A DNA stretch of 64,000 nt from Chloropicon primus. Its lineage: Eukaryota > Chlorophyta > Chloropicophyceae > Chloropicales > Chloropicaceae. The notes beneath the pieces were generated by a model. That model was not told the DNA's origin and did not search any database. It saw only the letters and a program-made list of their open reading frames with translations. A program made the position numbers and the translations under genes. Location: assembly GCA_023205875.1 (NCBI GenBank), contig CP060757.1, forward strand, positions 1,396,552-1,460,551, in the 5' to 3' direction. Every line of letters begins with the position of its first letter. The stretch's first letter is position 1. This document shows positions 18,839 to 28,294 of the stretch, in pieces.

Positions 18839-19486
18839 TCAAACTTTTCCTTTCAAGAGCATCTTGAACATGTTGCCGCCGCTCACCTTGACGGTCTGCC
18901 AGAAGGTGATGGGGTCGAGCGTGGACGACAAGAGGTCGGCCATGCCGAAGGGCATCATGCTGAGGATGTTGCCCCTGGCGTACTCCAGGGCCCAGCACCC
19001 GCAGTCCGGAATCTTGTAGCCCTTGGCGACGCCCTTTGGCATGAGGTGCTGGGAGCCCGGCTCGTACACCTCCTTGGTGAGCTGCCCGGGGGAGTAAGCC
19101 CACTGCTCCCCGTGGAGGATGGTGAAGTAGTCGTCCGAGAGGAACCTCCCCGAGTGCCCCTCCGTCCCGATAGGCGAGCCGAAGATGATCACGTACTCCG
19201 AGAGGGACGCGTGCAGGACAACCATGGCTCCCATGGCCCCCCCCGCGTTGTTGAACAGCCACTCCGAGTCGTCGATGATGTAATCAGGGTACTCCTTCTT
19301 CAGCAGGCTTCGGACGGAGTCCACAATCCCCTGTGGGTCCTCGCTTCCCTTGTTCTCGCTTATGGCCTGGTTCGCTATCCTGTGCATGGCCTCCGGCGTG
19401 AACACGAACTGCGACTCGTGTCCTATTCCGAGGACGGCTGCCGCCACCACCACCGCACACGCCACCACCACACTCCTCAGCTTCAT
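18839..19486 (-). CDS. ERG2: C-8 sterol isomerase, ERG2/sigma-1-receptor family
   Basis: 215 residues, starting with a membrane anchor (MKLRSVVVACAVVVAAAVLG). The ERG2/sigma-1 fold is clear: FVFTPEAMHRIANQAI, EWLFNNAGGAMGAMVVLHAS, LSEYVIIFGSPIGTEGHSGR and DDYFTILHGEQWAYSPGQ. The acidic residues of the cupin-like barrel (in YFTILHGEQ and TKEVYEPG) and the C-terminal membrane-proximal helices are kept, and length matches the family (about 210-225). ERG2 shifts the delta-8 double bond to delta-7 during sterol synthesis in the ER. Land plants use the unrelated EBP/HYD1 protein for this step, so an ERG2-type enzyme here is notable. Confidence 0.9.
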   Translation of the reverse strand: MKLRSVVVACAVVVAAAVLGIGHESQFVFTPEAMHRIANQAISENKGSEDPQGIVDSVRSLLKKEYPDYIIDDSEWLFNNAGGAMGAMVVLHASLSEYVIIFGSPIGTEGHSGRFLSDDYFTILHGEQWAYSPGQLTKEVYEPGSQHLMPKGVAKGYKIPDCGCWALEYARGNILSMMPFGMADLLSSTLDPITFWQTVKVSGGNMFKMLLKGKV

Positions 19487-20238
19487 CCTCCCCCTTCCTC
19501 CTCAGAACAATCAAAGTCCACTCTCTCCTTCGGAACAGAACAGAACAGAACAGGCTCTCCTCCTCGCCTCCCCAAACGAAGAATGAATGGATTGGATATG
19601 AATAGGAATATGAATGGGGGATTGGATATGAATATGAATAGGAATACGGACCGGACTCAAGTCACTACCCGTCGTCGTCGTCGTCGTCGTCGGTTGTGTG
19701 TCGCACCGCACCGCACCGCACTTGTTCTTCGTGTTCGTGTTCGTTTAGGTTTAGGGTTTAGGGTTTAGGTTTTAGGGTTTGGGGTTGTATGGATTTAGGG
19801 TGTTTTGTTGTTGTAATCTTAGTGTACTACAATCTTATCCGCTCAGCCGCACCAGGAGGGACGAACCCCACGAGGGGAGGAGACGAGAGAGTGAAGTGGA
19901 GGACGAGGAGACGAGGAGACGACGAGCGGGAACACGGGGACTGAGACCGGACAACAGGGGTGGCCAGCACAACAGACCAACGCCAGGAGAGACCAAGATA
20001 CATCACGTGCTTGGGTGCGAGGACACGAGCGGCGGCTACGAACGGGAAAGGGAAGAGAGGGAGAGAGAGAGAGCGGGGGGAGGGAGGGAGAGACACGGGA
20101 GGGCGGCCGACCTGTCCTTGCGTGTGAAACGAGGAGGAGAGGGAGACCGAGGAGGCTGGTGAAGTGGGGAGAGACGGACGTAGGCGTGCCTCGAGGGGAG
20201 ACACGCACGCACGAGAGGCAAGAGGAGAGACAGACAAG
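19487..20238. promoter_or_regulatory. Divergent promoter ERG2/NF-YB with interstitial telomere-like repeats
   Basis: Divergent 5' region of ERG2 (minus) and NF-YB (plus). It contains ATATGAATAG/GAATATGAAT-type repeats (19590-19645), a GTC trinucleotide run (19671-19692), a CGCACC run (19703-19722), mixed telomere-like heptamers at 19745-19797, and GA-rich tracts (20040-20100). No gene was seen despite some open frames. Confidence 0.6.
19745..19797 (+). repeat. Interstitial telomere-like repeat (TTTAGGG/TTTTAGGG/TTTAGG mix)
   Basis: About six degenerate units reading TTTAGG, TTTAGGG, TTTAGGG, TTTAGG, TTTTAGGG, TTTGGGG, then an isolated TTTAGGG. The chromosome end in this window uses TTTTAGG instead, so the block is not a simple copy of that repeat. 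It sits 440 bp upstream of the NF-YB start codon. Confidence 0.85.
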
Positions 20239-20646
20239 ATGGGGAAGGACGATGAGGTGCCAGAGGGAATGCAAGAAGGAGAGATTGTCGTAATGGGAAA
20301 CGTGAGGGAGCAGGACCGCTACCTCCCGATAGCGAACATATCTCGAATTATGAAGAAGAGCCTGCCGAACAACGCGAAGATAGCCAAGGACGCGAAGGAG
20401 ACCGTGCAGGAGTGCGTCAGCGAGTTCATCAGCTTTATTACGAGCGAGGCGAGCGACAAGTGCCAGAGGGAGAAGAGGAAAACGATCAACGGCGAGGACC
20501 TCTTGTGGGCGATGACCACGCTCGGGTTCGAGGACTACGTGGACCCCCTCAAGGTCTACCTGCAAAAATTCCGAGAGGCGGAGGGGCAGAAGGACGCGGC
20601 GAACAAGCAGGCGGAAACTGGGGACGGGACGAGCAACGGTTCCTAA
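20239..20646 (+). CDS. NFYB: NF-YB (HAP3/CBF-A) CCAAT-box transcription factor subunit
   Basis: 135 residues from ATG 20239. The N-terminus is short and acidic. The histone-fold core is intact: [60 protein letters not shown] and [20 protein letters not shown]. This matches the NF-YB consensus almost residue for residue. NF-YB dimerises with NF-YC and binds CCAAT boxes with NF-YA in the nucleus. The C-terminal 30 residues are polar. No intron. The first ATG of the open frame (20164) would add residues without family support, so the later ATG is preferred. Confidence 0.95.
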   Translation: MGKDDEVPEGMQEGEIVVMGNVREQDRYLPIANISRIMKKSLPNNAKIAKDAKETVQECVSEFISFITSEASDKCQREKRKTINGEDLLWAMTTLGFEDYVDPLKVYLQKFREAEGQKDAANKQAETGDGTSNGS

Positions 20647-20848
20647 GACTCCAAGTCGGGACACGCTTGACGACGACTGGGATTGCGCCGTTGCCACGGC
20701 TTTTGCCTCGTCTCACAGACAGAGGCCTTAAACTGTACACCAAAACAAAACAAAACAAAACTTTAGGAACATTTTGGACAAAACGCTCGTCCTCGTCCTC
20801 AGAATCTTCAACAATATACAACAGTCAACATCAATTACAGTCGTCGTT

Positions 20849-22428
20849 CTAAGCAAAGGCTGACTTGTCCACGACGTCCCAGTCCTCGAGGTCCTGGGCC
20901 TTTGGTTCCTCCCTCGGCTTTGATATCACGCTGAACTCCATTCCCAGAGCGGTGTGGTGGTGGTCCCTCCCGTGGGCCGAGGACTCCAGCACGCTCCCCG
21001 CGGTGCTTGCGCCCATCACACTCAGAGAGTCCAAGCTCCCCACCGGCTGCTCCGTCGAGGATTTGACCAAGTCCAAGGACGCGAAATGAGAGCACAGCTC
21101 CACCAGAAGGACGAGGGGGTGGGCGGACAACGCCGAGGCCTCGGCGATCAGGTCCGCGGCCCGGGCTTCCCCGCCCTCCTCCTGGTCCTTGCGAAAGTGT
21201 CCGCAGACCACACCGACGCTCCTTTGGAGCAGGTCGACGCCCTTCAAAAACCGCGCTTTGGCCTCCGCGTTCTCTCTGGCGAGGGAGGCCGCATCCCCGC
21301 CGCTAGCCGAGGGAATGCCGCTGATGCCCGCGAGGGCGTGCACCCCAAGAATGGAGGCCTGGTCCAGGCTACTACTGCTTGTTGTTTCGACGGGAAAACA
21401 CAAGAAAGCGAAGGGAAACGTTTTGATCGAATCGCAGCACAAGAAGCGGGCGGTCAGTCAATCGCGAAAGCGGCTGCAGGGGCACAAGCGTACCTTTTCT
21501 GGGCGTTCGTGTGCAAATAAAGAGGCAGCTCCTCCGACTCGCTCGAGGGCATGAGCTGCCAGTAAGACTTTGGTTGCCATATCGTGGAGTGGGAGACCCC
21601 GAACCCCATCAAGATGCTCCCGCAGCCGGTCAGGGAGCCCAAACCCATGTCCAAGCCCGTCACGTGAAGCACCGGGTAGCCCAAAATCCTGGACGCCAAG
21701 TCGAGGAGGAGGAGCAGGTACCCCAGGGCCGAGTCGACCTCCTGCTCCTTTTCCGCCGTCCAGGCTGGTTCCTTGGAAAGCAGGCCCAACGCCAGGGGAA
21801 CGCTGAGGCCACACACCTTCACGTCGCCCTTGATCGCCCTCTTCCCGTCGCGGGAGTCCACCCCGACCCGCAGCTCGAGCGGCAAGGCCTGCAACAGCCT
21901 CTTCAAGGCTTTCCTCTGCTCCGCCGTGAGTTGTTGCCTCAGAGCCTCCTCGCGCGCCTTGTACCTCCTCAAGGTCGCCAGGGGGCGCCCCTCGCCCGTG
22001 ATCCGCTCGATCTCCTCCCTCAAGCGCTGGACGAGCCCCCTCGCCCCCTCCAGCCTCCGCCTCGCCTCGTCGTTCTCCCTCTTCTTTTCCTCCACCTCCC
22101 TCCTCAGTCGCCTCTGCCTCTCCTTCTGCCTGTCCCTCTTCCTCTTCGCCGCCCGCCTCGCCCTCTGCTGCTCGCTCAGCGCGGCCTCCACCCTCTGGAA
22201 CTCCGCCACCCTGGCCTTGAGCTCCCCCCTCCTCCCCTGCATCTCCCCCAAGTGCGCCTCGAACTCCTCGAACACTTCCCTCACGCACCTTTCGCAAGTC
22301 CCCTTCCTCTCTCTCCTCCTCACCCCCTCCTCGCAACTCACGCACTCGACCTGGAACGAGCAGCAGGTTCCCGTCCCCTCCCTCCCAGTCCCCCCCTCCC
22401 TCTCCCTCTCCCTCTCCCCTTCCTCCAT
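20849..22428 (-). CDS. ATG14: ATG14/UVRAG-like subunit of the class III PI3-kinase complex
   Basis: Exons 22428-21494 and 21374-20849 (119-nt intron, CTGAC present) give 486 residues. An N-terminal double CxxC (ECVSCEEG, then CERCVREVF) resembles the ATG14/Barkor zinc-binding motif. Residues about 60-165 are a long charged coiled coil (RRAAKRKRDRQKERQRRL), which in this family binds Beclin/ATG6. The second half has the Atg14/UVRAG fold: LGYLLLLLDLASRILGYPVL, then LLQRSVGVVC and a C-terminal Ser/Asp-rich tail. These proteins direct VPS34 kinase in autophagy (ATG14) or endosomal traffic (UVRAG/VPS38). The CxxC pair favours ATG14, but the two are hard to separate by eye. Confidence 0.65.
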
Positions 22429-22607
22429 CCCTCCCCCTCTCCCTCTCCTCCGCTCCTCCCCTCCGCTGTGTGGACTCAGCTCGGGTTTGGATCACATGGC
22501 TATCGCTTGTGGCTCAAAAGTCTGCAAAGCCAAAGCAGGGGGCTGACCGATGGAGACTGTCTGTCTCTGTCTCACTAGCAGGGGCAGGGAGAGGGGAGGT
22601 CGGAGGG

Positions 22608-23132
22608 ATGAGGAGCAAGGTGTTCACCAGGGCGCAGGAGGTGTTGAGGAGGGTGGGCACGAGGGGGGGAGAGGAAAGGAGGGTGGTGTTCACCATGGGG
22701 GTCACGGAGAGGGGGCTGGAGGACATAGGGGAAGTTAAGGCGGTGACGTTTCCAGGGAAGGGGGCGGAGAGGGAGAAGGGGGAGGTGGTGGCAGAGGTCC
22801 ACTGGGAGGGCGTGGTGGACTCCTCCGCGGACGAGATGTACCACTCGCTCTTTAGGTACGAGGGCAACGGGCTGAGGAAACTGAGGGCCCCGTTCGCCTG
22901 CACGGTGCTCGAGCTCAACTCCAAACTCGCGGCAAACCCGAACGGGCCGGAGATCCTCGACGCGGAGAGGGAGGAGGGTGGGGGCTGGATCGTGCAGCTC
23001 GAAGCTCGGGAGCGGGACCTTGAGGGGGCGCTCAAGGAGGGGGACGTCCTGAGCGAGGAGGCCTACGAGGAGGCCAAGGAAGCGGAGGACCAGCTTGGTC
23101 GGCAGGGCGACGCCGGGAGGCTTCAGTATTGA
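22608..23132 (+). CDS. H-protein-like (lipoyl-fold) protein without lipoylation motif
   Basis: 174 residues from ATG 22608; the frame is open upstream to 22470, so the start is tentative. The sequence follows the glycine-cleavage H-protein pattern: a GVTERGLEDIGEVKAVTFP block (H-protein: G-I-T-x-x-A-x-x-L-G-D), then KLRAPFACTVLELNSKLAAN (P-x-x-G-x-V-x-x-V-N-x-x-L) and GGGWIVQLE (G-W-L). The E-S-V-K-A lipoyl-lysine hairpin expected between them is missing; that region reads VHWEGVVDSSADEMYHSLF. It is therefore unlikely to be a working H protein. The FAM206A/ABITRAM group of lipoyl-less relatives is one possibility. It is divergent with the ATG14-like gene, 180 bp apart. Confidence 0.65.
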   Translation: MRSKVFTRAQEVLRRVGTRGGEERRVVFTMGVTERGLEDIGEVKAVTFPGKGAEREKGEVVAEVHWEGVVDSSADEMYHSLFRYEGNGLRKLRAPFACTVLELNSKLAANPNGPEILDAEREEGGGWIVQLEARERDLEGALKEGDVLSEEAYEEAKEAEDQLGRQGDAGRLQY

Positions 23133-23387
23133 GGGTAAAAAATAGTTGCTACTGTTAGTACTAGTAAACGACTTTGTTGACAGCCGTGTCGTCCTTTTGC
23201 TTGTTTTACTCTATTAAGCTTAAGCTCCAACGTGTCGTGTGCGTGTGCTTCTTCGCCGCTGCGCGAAGGTGCTTGGGTCCAAAGGCAACCAAAACCAAAG
23301 CCCGGAACCAAGCAGCAAGCTCTCTCACACGACGAGCGAGGGTGGGGACTCGCGGGCGCACGACGCTAGACGAGCGATCCCCGAGCC

Positions 23388-25556
23388 TTACTTTTTATTC
23401 TTTCCATCGCCGTCCTTGTCCTTTTTTGCAGAGTCAGGGGCGCCGTTTTTCGCCTTTCCCGCCGCGTCACCCTCACCACCGTCCTTTGGTTTCTCCTTAG
23501 AACTCGGCTCGCTTACGATGTCCTGGTCGGCCTCCATGCTCTTCTCGATGGCCTTGCTGAGCTTCTGGAACCACTCCTCCTGGTGGAGATCCTTGAGAGC
23601 GTCCGAGGACATCTGTATGGAAGCCTTCTTCGACGCCTTGTCAGGGAAAGTCGTTGTCGGGGCGCCTAGCTGATTGCGCGAGGTCGAAGGCTTCTTGCTC
23701 CTTCCAGGCGAGAACTTTGAGAAAAAGCCCTTCATTCCCGACTTCCACTCCGCCTTGGCCACCGTACCAGGGTTGAAAATAACCCTCTCGCCTCTCTGCC
23801 CATACGTGATGCCAGGGGTATCGTTCCTCTTCGTCTGAGCAGAGTAAAGGTAAGAGTCACTGACTTTCACGTCAATGTCGGCGATGCTGCTCTTCCTTCC
23901 GTCCTTCTTCTGCTCCTCCTCCTCCTCGTTCTCCTCCACCTCCGAGTTCTTCAGTTGCTCGTTCTGGGCCTTGAAGATCATCGTTCTGGCGTCTGCGATG
24001 GACCTCATGAGCTCCAGGAACTCTGGGTACACCTGGCAGATCACGTCGAACTTCTTCCTCTGGAGGGAGTAGAGCTCGACATGGGAGGTGGCGCGGGCGT
24101 GAGCAGTCCTACTCAGCTTCCTGTCGTAAATCAGGGGGAACTCCCCGAAGTACGAACCACTCGAGAGCGTGGTGAACACCTCCCCCGTCGCTGACTCGAT
24201 GGCGATCTCCCCGTGCAAGATGAAGAACATCTCATTCGCTATCTCTCCCGTCCTGTATATCAGCTCGTTGGGTATCAGGGTGACGGGCCTCAGAGCGGGC
24301 ACCAAGCTGGCCAAGACCACAGGCCTGCAAGCCTTGAAGATCGGGACCTTCTGCACCAAGTCCTTGCATATGTGCATGGAGATGTCGTTCTGGAGTGCCG
24401 GGCTCAGCTCGCTGACGAGAGCGATCTCGTCAAAGTACTTTCTCGTGTACCACCTGTACTTGTAGTACTTGACGACCCTGCTCCTCAGCTTTTGTGGGAT
24501 CCTCGCGTACGCAAAGTACTCGGTCCAAATTTCCATCTGCTCCCTGTACTTGGCGCCTGACCTGTCCATGGACAACATAAGCGAAGACATGATACCAATG
24601 AGCACGATATAGAAAGAGGCACCGCTCATCATGGAGCAGATAATGATCCAGATCTCCAGCTGTGTCTTGGGCGGCTCCTGCCCGTAACCGATACAGAGCA
24701 TATGGGACAAGGCCCTGAAGAGGGCATGGAGGTACTGGGCCAGCGTCGGCGCATCCGTGACGTGCACCCTCGCCACCCAACCGTCGTCAGGGAACCCCTC
24801 GAGCTCGGCCACCAAGAACTGCATGCACGCGTTCAGGTGAGCAAACGCAAGGATCAAGAAGACGAGCTTGAACGTTCTCAGTGCCGCGGAGTTGATGGGC
24901 AGGACGTCCTGCCATCTCTTGAGGTACCTGAAGAGTCTCGGCAGCCTGAAAATTCTCAGCAGCTTGGGCAACCGGAAGTACAGGTAGTTCTTCTTCGACG
25001 TCGAAGACGTCAGCAACAGGAGGTCGAAGGGAAAGGACGACACGAGATCAAACAAGAACCAGGTTTTCATGTACTTCTGCCGGACAAAAGTCGGATCCAT
25101 GATAATGATTCCTCCGTCGTCGTATCCCGTGTTGAAGTTGATGTAAATGTCCACCATGAACCCGCAATCGATCAGAAGGTCCATCATGGAGAAGAAACCA
25201 AACTCGTTGTCACCAAAAGCAACCCTAAGGGGCAAGATTCCGCACGTGTACATAATGCAGCAACCCATGAGCAAATCCCAGCGTGCCCTGAAGGTCGTCT
25301 TGGGGTCGTACTTCACCTTCTTGCTGTCCATCCTCTCCTCGTAATAGTTCGTGCTCGACGCGGACGAGGGGGACACAGTACCGAAAATATTTTTGAAGAA
25401 GGACATCCTTTTGTTTCTACTAATCTTGTACAGCTGCAGGTTCTTGGAGAGGTACTGCTCTATCTCCTTCCCCGCGCTGCTGGTGGCTTTCCCCGCCCCA
25501 GGGGGTTTCCGAGAGTTCCTGCCTCTCGGCAAAAGCTTTCTCAAGGCGGTACTCAT
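23388..25556 (-). CDS. HCN/CNG-type voltage- and cyclic-nucleotide-gated cation channel
   Basis: 722 residues, one exon. Six membrane segments fill residues about 90-340, with an S4 of LPKLLRIFRLPRLFRYLKRW. The pore loop LCIGYGQEPP (C288-G292) has the CIGYG filter typical of HCN and some EAG channels, so potassium-permeable selectivity is expected. After the C-linker (FAYARIPQKLRSRVVKYYKY) comes a cyclic-nucleotide-binding domain at about 415-530, with ANEMFFILHGEIAIES and GSYFGEFPLIYDRKLSRTAH. The C-terminal 180 residues are charged and disordered. Animal HCN channels give hyperpolarisation-activated current; algal relatives occur in cilia and plasma membrane. The location here is unknown. 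Confidence 0.92.
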   Translation of the reverse strand: MSTALRKLLPRGRNSRKPPGAGKATSSAGKEIEQYLSKNLQLYKISRNKRMSFFKNIFGTVSPSSASSTNYYEERMDSKKVKYDPKTTFRARWDLLMGCCIMYTCGILPLRVAFGDNEFGFFSMMDLLIDCGFMVDIYINFNTGYDDGGIIIMDPTFVRQKYMKTWFLFDLVSSFPFDLLLLTSSTSKKNYLYFRLPKLLRIFRLPRLFRYLKRWQDVLPINSAALRTFKLVFLILAFAHLNACMQFLVAELEGFPDDGWVARVHVTDAPTLAQYLHALFRALSHMLCIGYGQEPPKTQLEIWIIICSMMSGASFYIVLIGIMSSLMLSMDRSGAKYREQMEIWTEYFAYARIPQKLRSRVVKYYKYRWYTRKYFDEIALVSELSPALQNDISMHICKDLVQKVPIFKACRPVVLASLVPALRPVTLIPNELIYRTGEIANEMFFILHGEIAIESATGEVFTTLSSGSYFGEFPLIYDRKLSRTAHARATSHVELYSLQRKKFDVICQVYPEFLELMRSIADARTMIFKAQNEQLKNSEVEENEEEEEQKKDGRKSSIADIDVKVSDSYLYSAQTKRNDTPGITYGQRGERVIFNPGTVAKAEWKSGMKGFFSKFSPGRSKKPSTSRNQLGAPTTTFPDKASKKASIQMSSDALKDLHQEEWFQKLSKAIEKSMEADQDIVSEPSSKEKPKDGGEGDAAGKAKNGAPDSAKKDKDGDGKNKK

Positions 25557-26599
25557 GGTGGCCTAAACCAAACACGGAAGACTACCTACTGCAAGCTTTT
25601 TTCCGCAAACTTGACTTTCGACCTAAAACGCCTCGTCTACGAACGCGACGAAATTCCAAGAGAAACACGGTTTCGTCAGTGACCCCGCGTCCCTCTTTGG
25701 TGGCCTCTCTCGGTCCCCCGCCCCACAGCGGTGTCCTTATTCGAGGGGGATTGGGCTTTACCTTGGTCACTACTTGGGCACTTCCTTTGTGCATCCCATC
25801 CTCCAAAGTGTGTTCGGTCCTTGTTGTCGGTCGTGTGTGGTGTGTCGCCGCTCCCCAACCACCCCTATGTCATAGTCAGTCCACTGTCGTCCTCGTTTCG
25901 CGCGTCTGTTGTGTGTGTTTGGGACAAGGACAAGTGTGGTGTCGTTGTGTCTCGCTCGTTGTCGTGTGGGTGTGAGTGTGAGTGTGAGTGTGAGTGAGTG
26001 TTGTCTCCTTTTTTCCCCCAAGGCCAGGCAGCCTGTGTCCTCCTGCGTCTTCGGTTCCTGCTGTCTGCACCAAGACCTGGACAGAGGCCTCTTCTCTAAG
26101 AAGGAATGAGATATCCAAACTCCACGAGAAGGGAGAAGGGAGAGTGGAGAAGGGAGAGAGTGGAGAGAGTGGAGAGAGTGGAGAGAGTGGAGAGTGGAGT
26201 GGAGTCAATTCATGTCATAACTCAAAAAACCATTCCAGGGAACAACGAAAGGTGACCTCCCCAACGATTAGATTCATGGACTCCTTTTCTTTCCCTTCTT
26301 TTCTTTCCTTTTTTTCTTTTTGATACTGGAGGAGGAACATGGAGGAGAAAACGAAACGAAACGAAACGAAACGAAACGAATCTTGTCTTCTCCAAGACAA
26401 AGACAAAGGCGCAAAAGACAATGCTGGATGCTTGTGTTGTGTTGTGTTTTGTTGTGTTTTGTTGTCCCTCCCCAAGGGAAAGGGGGAAAGGGATCTCGTC
26501 CAAGGGTTTCTTCCCTGTCAACAAACCAAAACCCCCTGGCTCCTCATGGAAATTTCCACATCCTGGAACTAGAGGAGCAATAACAATAACGCAGCACGA

Positions 26600-26635
<36 letters not shown>

Positions 26636-26765
26636 GGACGACACCACAGGACACCACAGGACATCACAGGAGGCCGCAGGAGGCCGCAGGAGGCCGCAGG
26701 AGGTCGAGACACACACTAGCACTGACTCACTGACGCTGGAGGACTAGAGGTTGTGAGGGACGGAG
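25557..26765. promoter_or_regulatory. Long divergent intergenic region rich in microsatellites
   Basis: 1.2 kb between the channel gene (minus) and DDI1 (plus), the longest gene-free stretch before the subtelomere. It contains GTGTGA repeats (about 25968-25998), GAGAGT repeats (26137-26205), GAAAC pentamers (26351-26380), GTTTT-type repeats (26435-26465), CGAACA repeats (26600-26632) and AGGCCGC/ACACCACAGG repeats (26640-26705). No open frame here shows domain character, and I see no RNA gene. Confidence 0.65.
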
Positions 26766-28204
26766 ATGTTCTTGACGATCAGTACTGAGGGAGAGGAGCT
26801 GGGGGATAAGGTCGTGCAGATAGACGTGGGGGAGGAGGAGACGATAGAGAACGTCAAGTGCATACTGGAAGCGGAGACGGGGGTAGAGGTCAAGGACCAG
26901 GTACTTGTGCACAATGGGAAGGAGGTGACCGAGGGGAACCATGCAACGCTAGCGACGCACGGGGTCAAGGACAACGATCTCATCATGCTCCTGTCCAGGA
27001 AGAACGTGGGAGGAGGAAGGTAAAGAGCGACTTCTTGGTTTTGGCTCGCACGCATTCGCATTCGATCGTGACTGACTCGCGCGTGATCCTCTACCCTTCG
27101 ATGGCCAGCCGCCCCGGTGCGGGCGGAACGGGTCAGAACCCCACCGCGTTGGGGCGCGACGGCCTCCCAGCGGACCTCGAAGCCTTCATGGACCACTTTG
27201 CGTCGAACCCTGCTTTGCAGCAGCAGCTGGAGCAGCAGAACCCTCAGTTTGCGCACGCGCTGCGAACGAGGAACGGGGCTGCTGTGACGCGGATGATGAA
27301 CCAGATCCAACAGAATCGGAGGGAGGAGCTGAAGAGGAAGCAGGCGGAGCTGGCGCTCTTGGAGGCTGACCCTTTCGATCCAGAGGCCCAGGCCCGGATC
27401 GCGAGCATGATCAAGCAAGAAAACGTCAACGAGAACTTGAACAATGCGATGGAAAACTCGCCAGAGCTTTTCGGAAACGTCATCATGCTCTACGTCAACA
27501 TGGAAGTGAACGCAATCCCGTTGAAAGGTAAGCTACCGCCTCGCGCCCCGTGGCACCATGAAACGTGCGGCTGACCCAAACGACACGTGCAATCTCCTCT
27601 CTGCTCCAAAGCTTTTATTGACAGCGGAGCTCAGATGACCATCATGTCCAAGAGCTGCGCACAAAAGTGCAACCTGCTGCACTTGCTGGACGAGAGGTGG
27701 CAGGGCATCGCCAAAGGGGTGGGCCAGTCCAAAATTCTGGGACGCATTCACTCGGCTCCCGTGAAGGTGGGCGACAAGCACCTGCCGTGCGCAATCACGG
27801 TGCTGGAGCAGGACGGAATGGAGTTCCTGTTCGGTCTTGACAACTTGAGGCGGTACCAGTGCTCGATCAACTTGCAGAGCAACAACTTGGAGTTTCCCAG
27901 TTTGGACGTCGCCGTCCCCTTCCTCTCTGAAGGGGAGCTCCCAAAGCACATGAGGGGCCAGCCTTCCTCGCCCACCAAGAAGGAGAGCCAGGGCAATGCG
28001 GGCGCACCCTCGTCGAACGTAGGCTCAGGGCCCGCCCAAACGACGGCGCAGCCCGCTCCTGCTTCGGCAACGAGCGAGATGGACGCAAACATCGCCAAGC
28101 TCGTCGAACTCGGATTCACCGAGGAGAAGGCCAAGAAGGCCTTGCAAGCGTGCAACAACAACGTCGACATGGCGGCCAGCGTGCTCTTCTCCGGGGGAAT
28201 CTAG
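26766..28204 (+). CDS. DDI1: DDI1-like ubiquitin shuttle protein with retropepsin-like protease domain
   Basis: Three exons, 26766-27019, 27109-27527 and 27612-28204, give about 421 residues; both introns (89 and 84 nt) carry CTGAC. Order: ubiquitin-like domain (1-80, [19 protein letters not shown]), a helical HDD-type region with [19 protein letters not shown], an aspartyl protease domain with [13 protein letters not shown] (catalytic D228, D-S-G-A), and a C-terminal UBA ([18 protein letters not shown]). This is the full DDI1/Ddi2 architecture. DDI1 delivers or cleaves ubiquitinated proteins, including NRF1-type factors in animals. The protease is a cellular family member; no viral genes adjoin it. 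Splice phases rebuild SRPGAG and [10 protein letters not shown] exactly. Confidence 0.95.
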
Positions 28205-28294
28205 GGCAAGGTCGTCTTCCCTCGCGGGGTCCTACTATGAGGTGGGTTGTTTTCTTACAATAATATCGATACTGTACCACTACTAGTGATATTT

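Noticed and set aside
26766-28204. Endogenous retroelement suggested by the retropepsin-like domain
   Set aside because: The gene has the full DDI1 architecture (Ubl, HDD, protease, UBA) with introns and no polymerase or terminal repeats.
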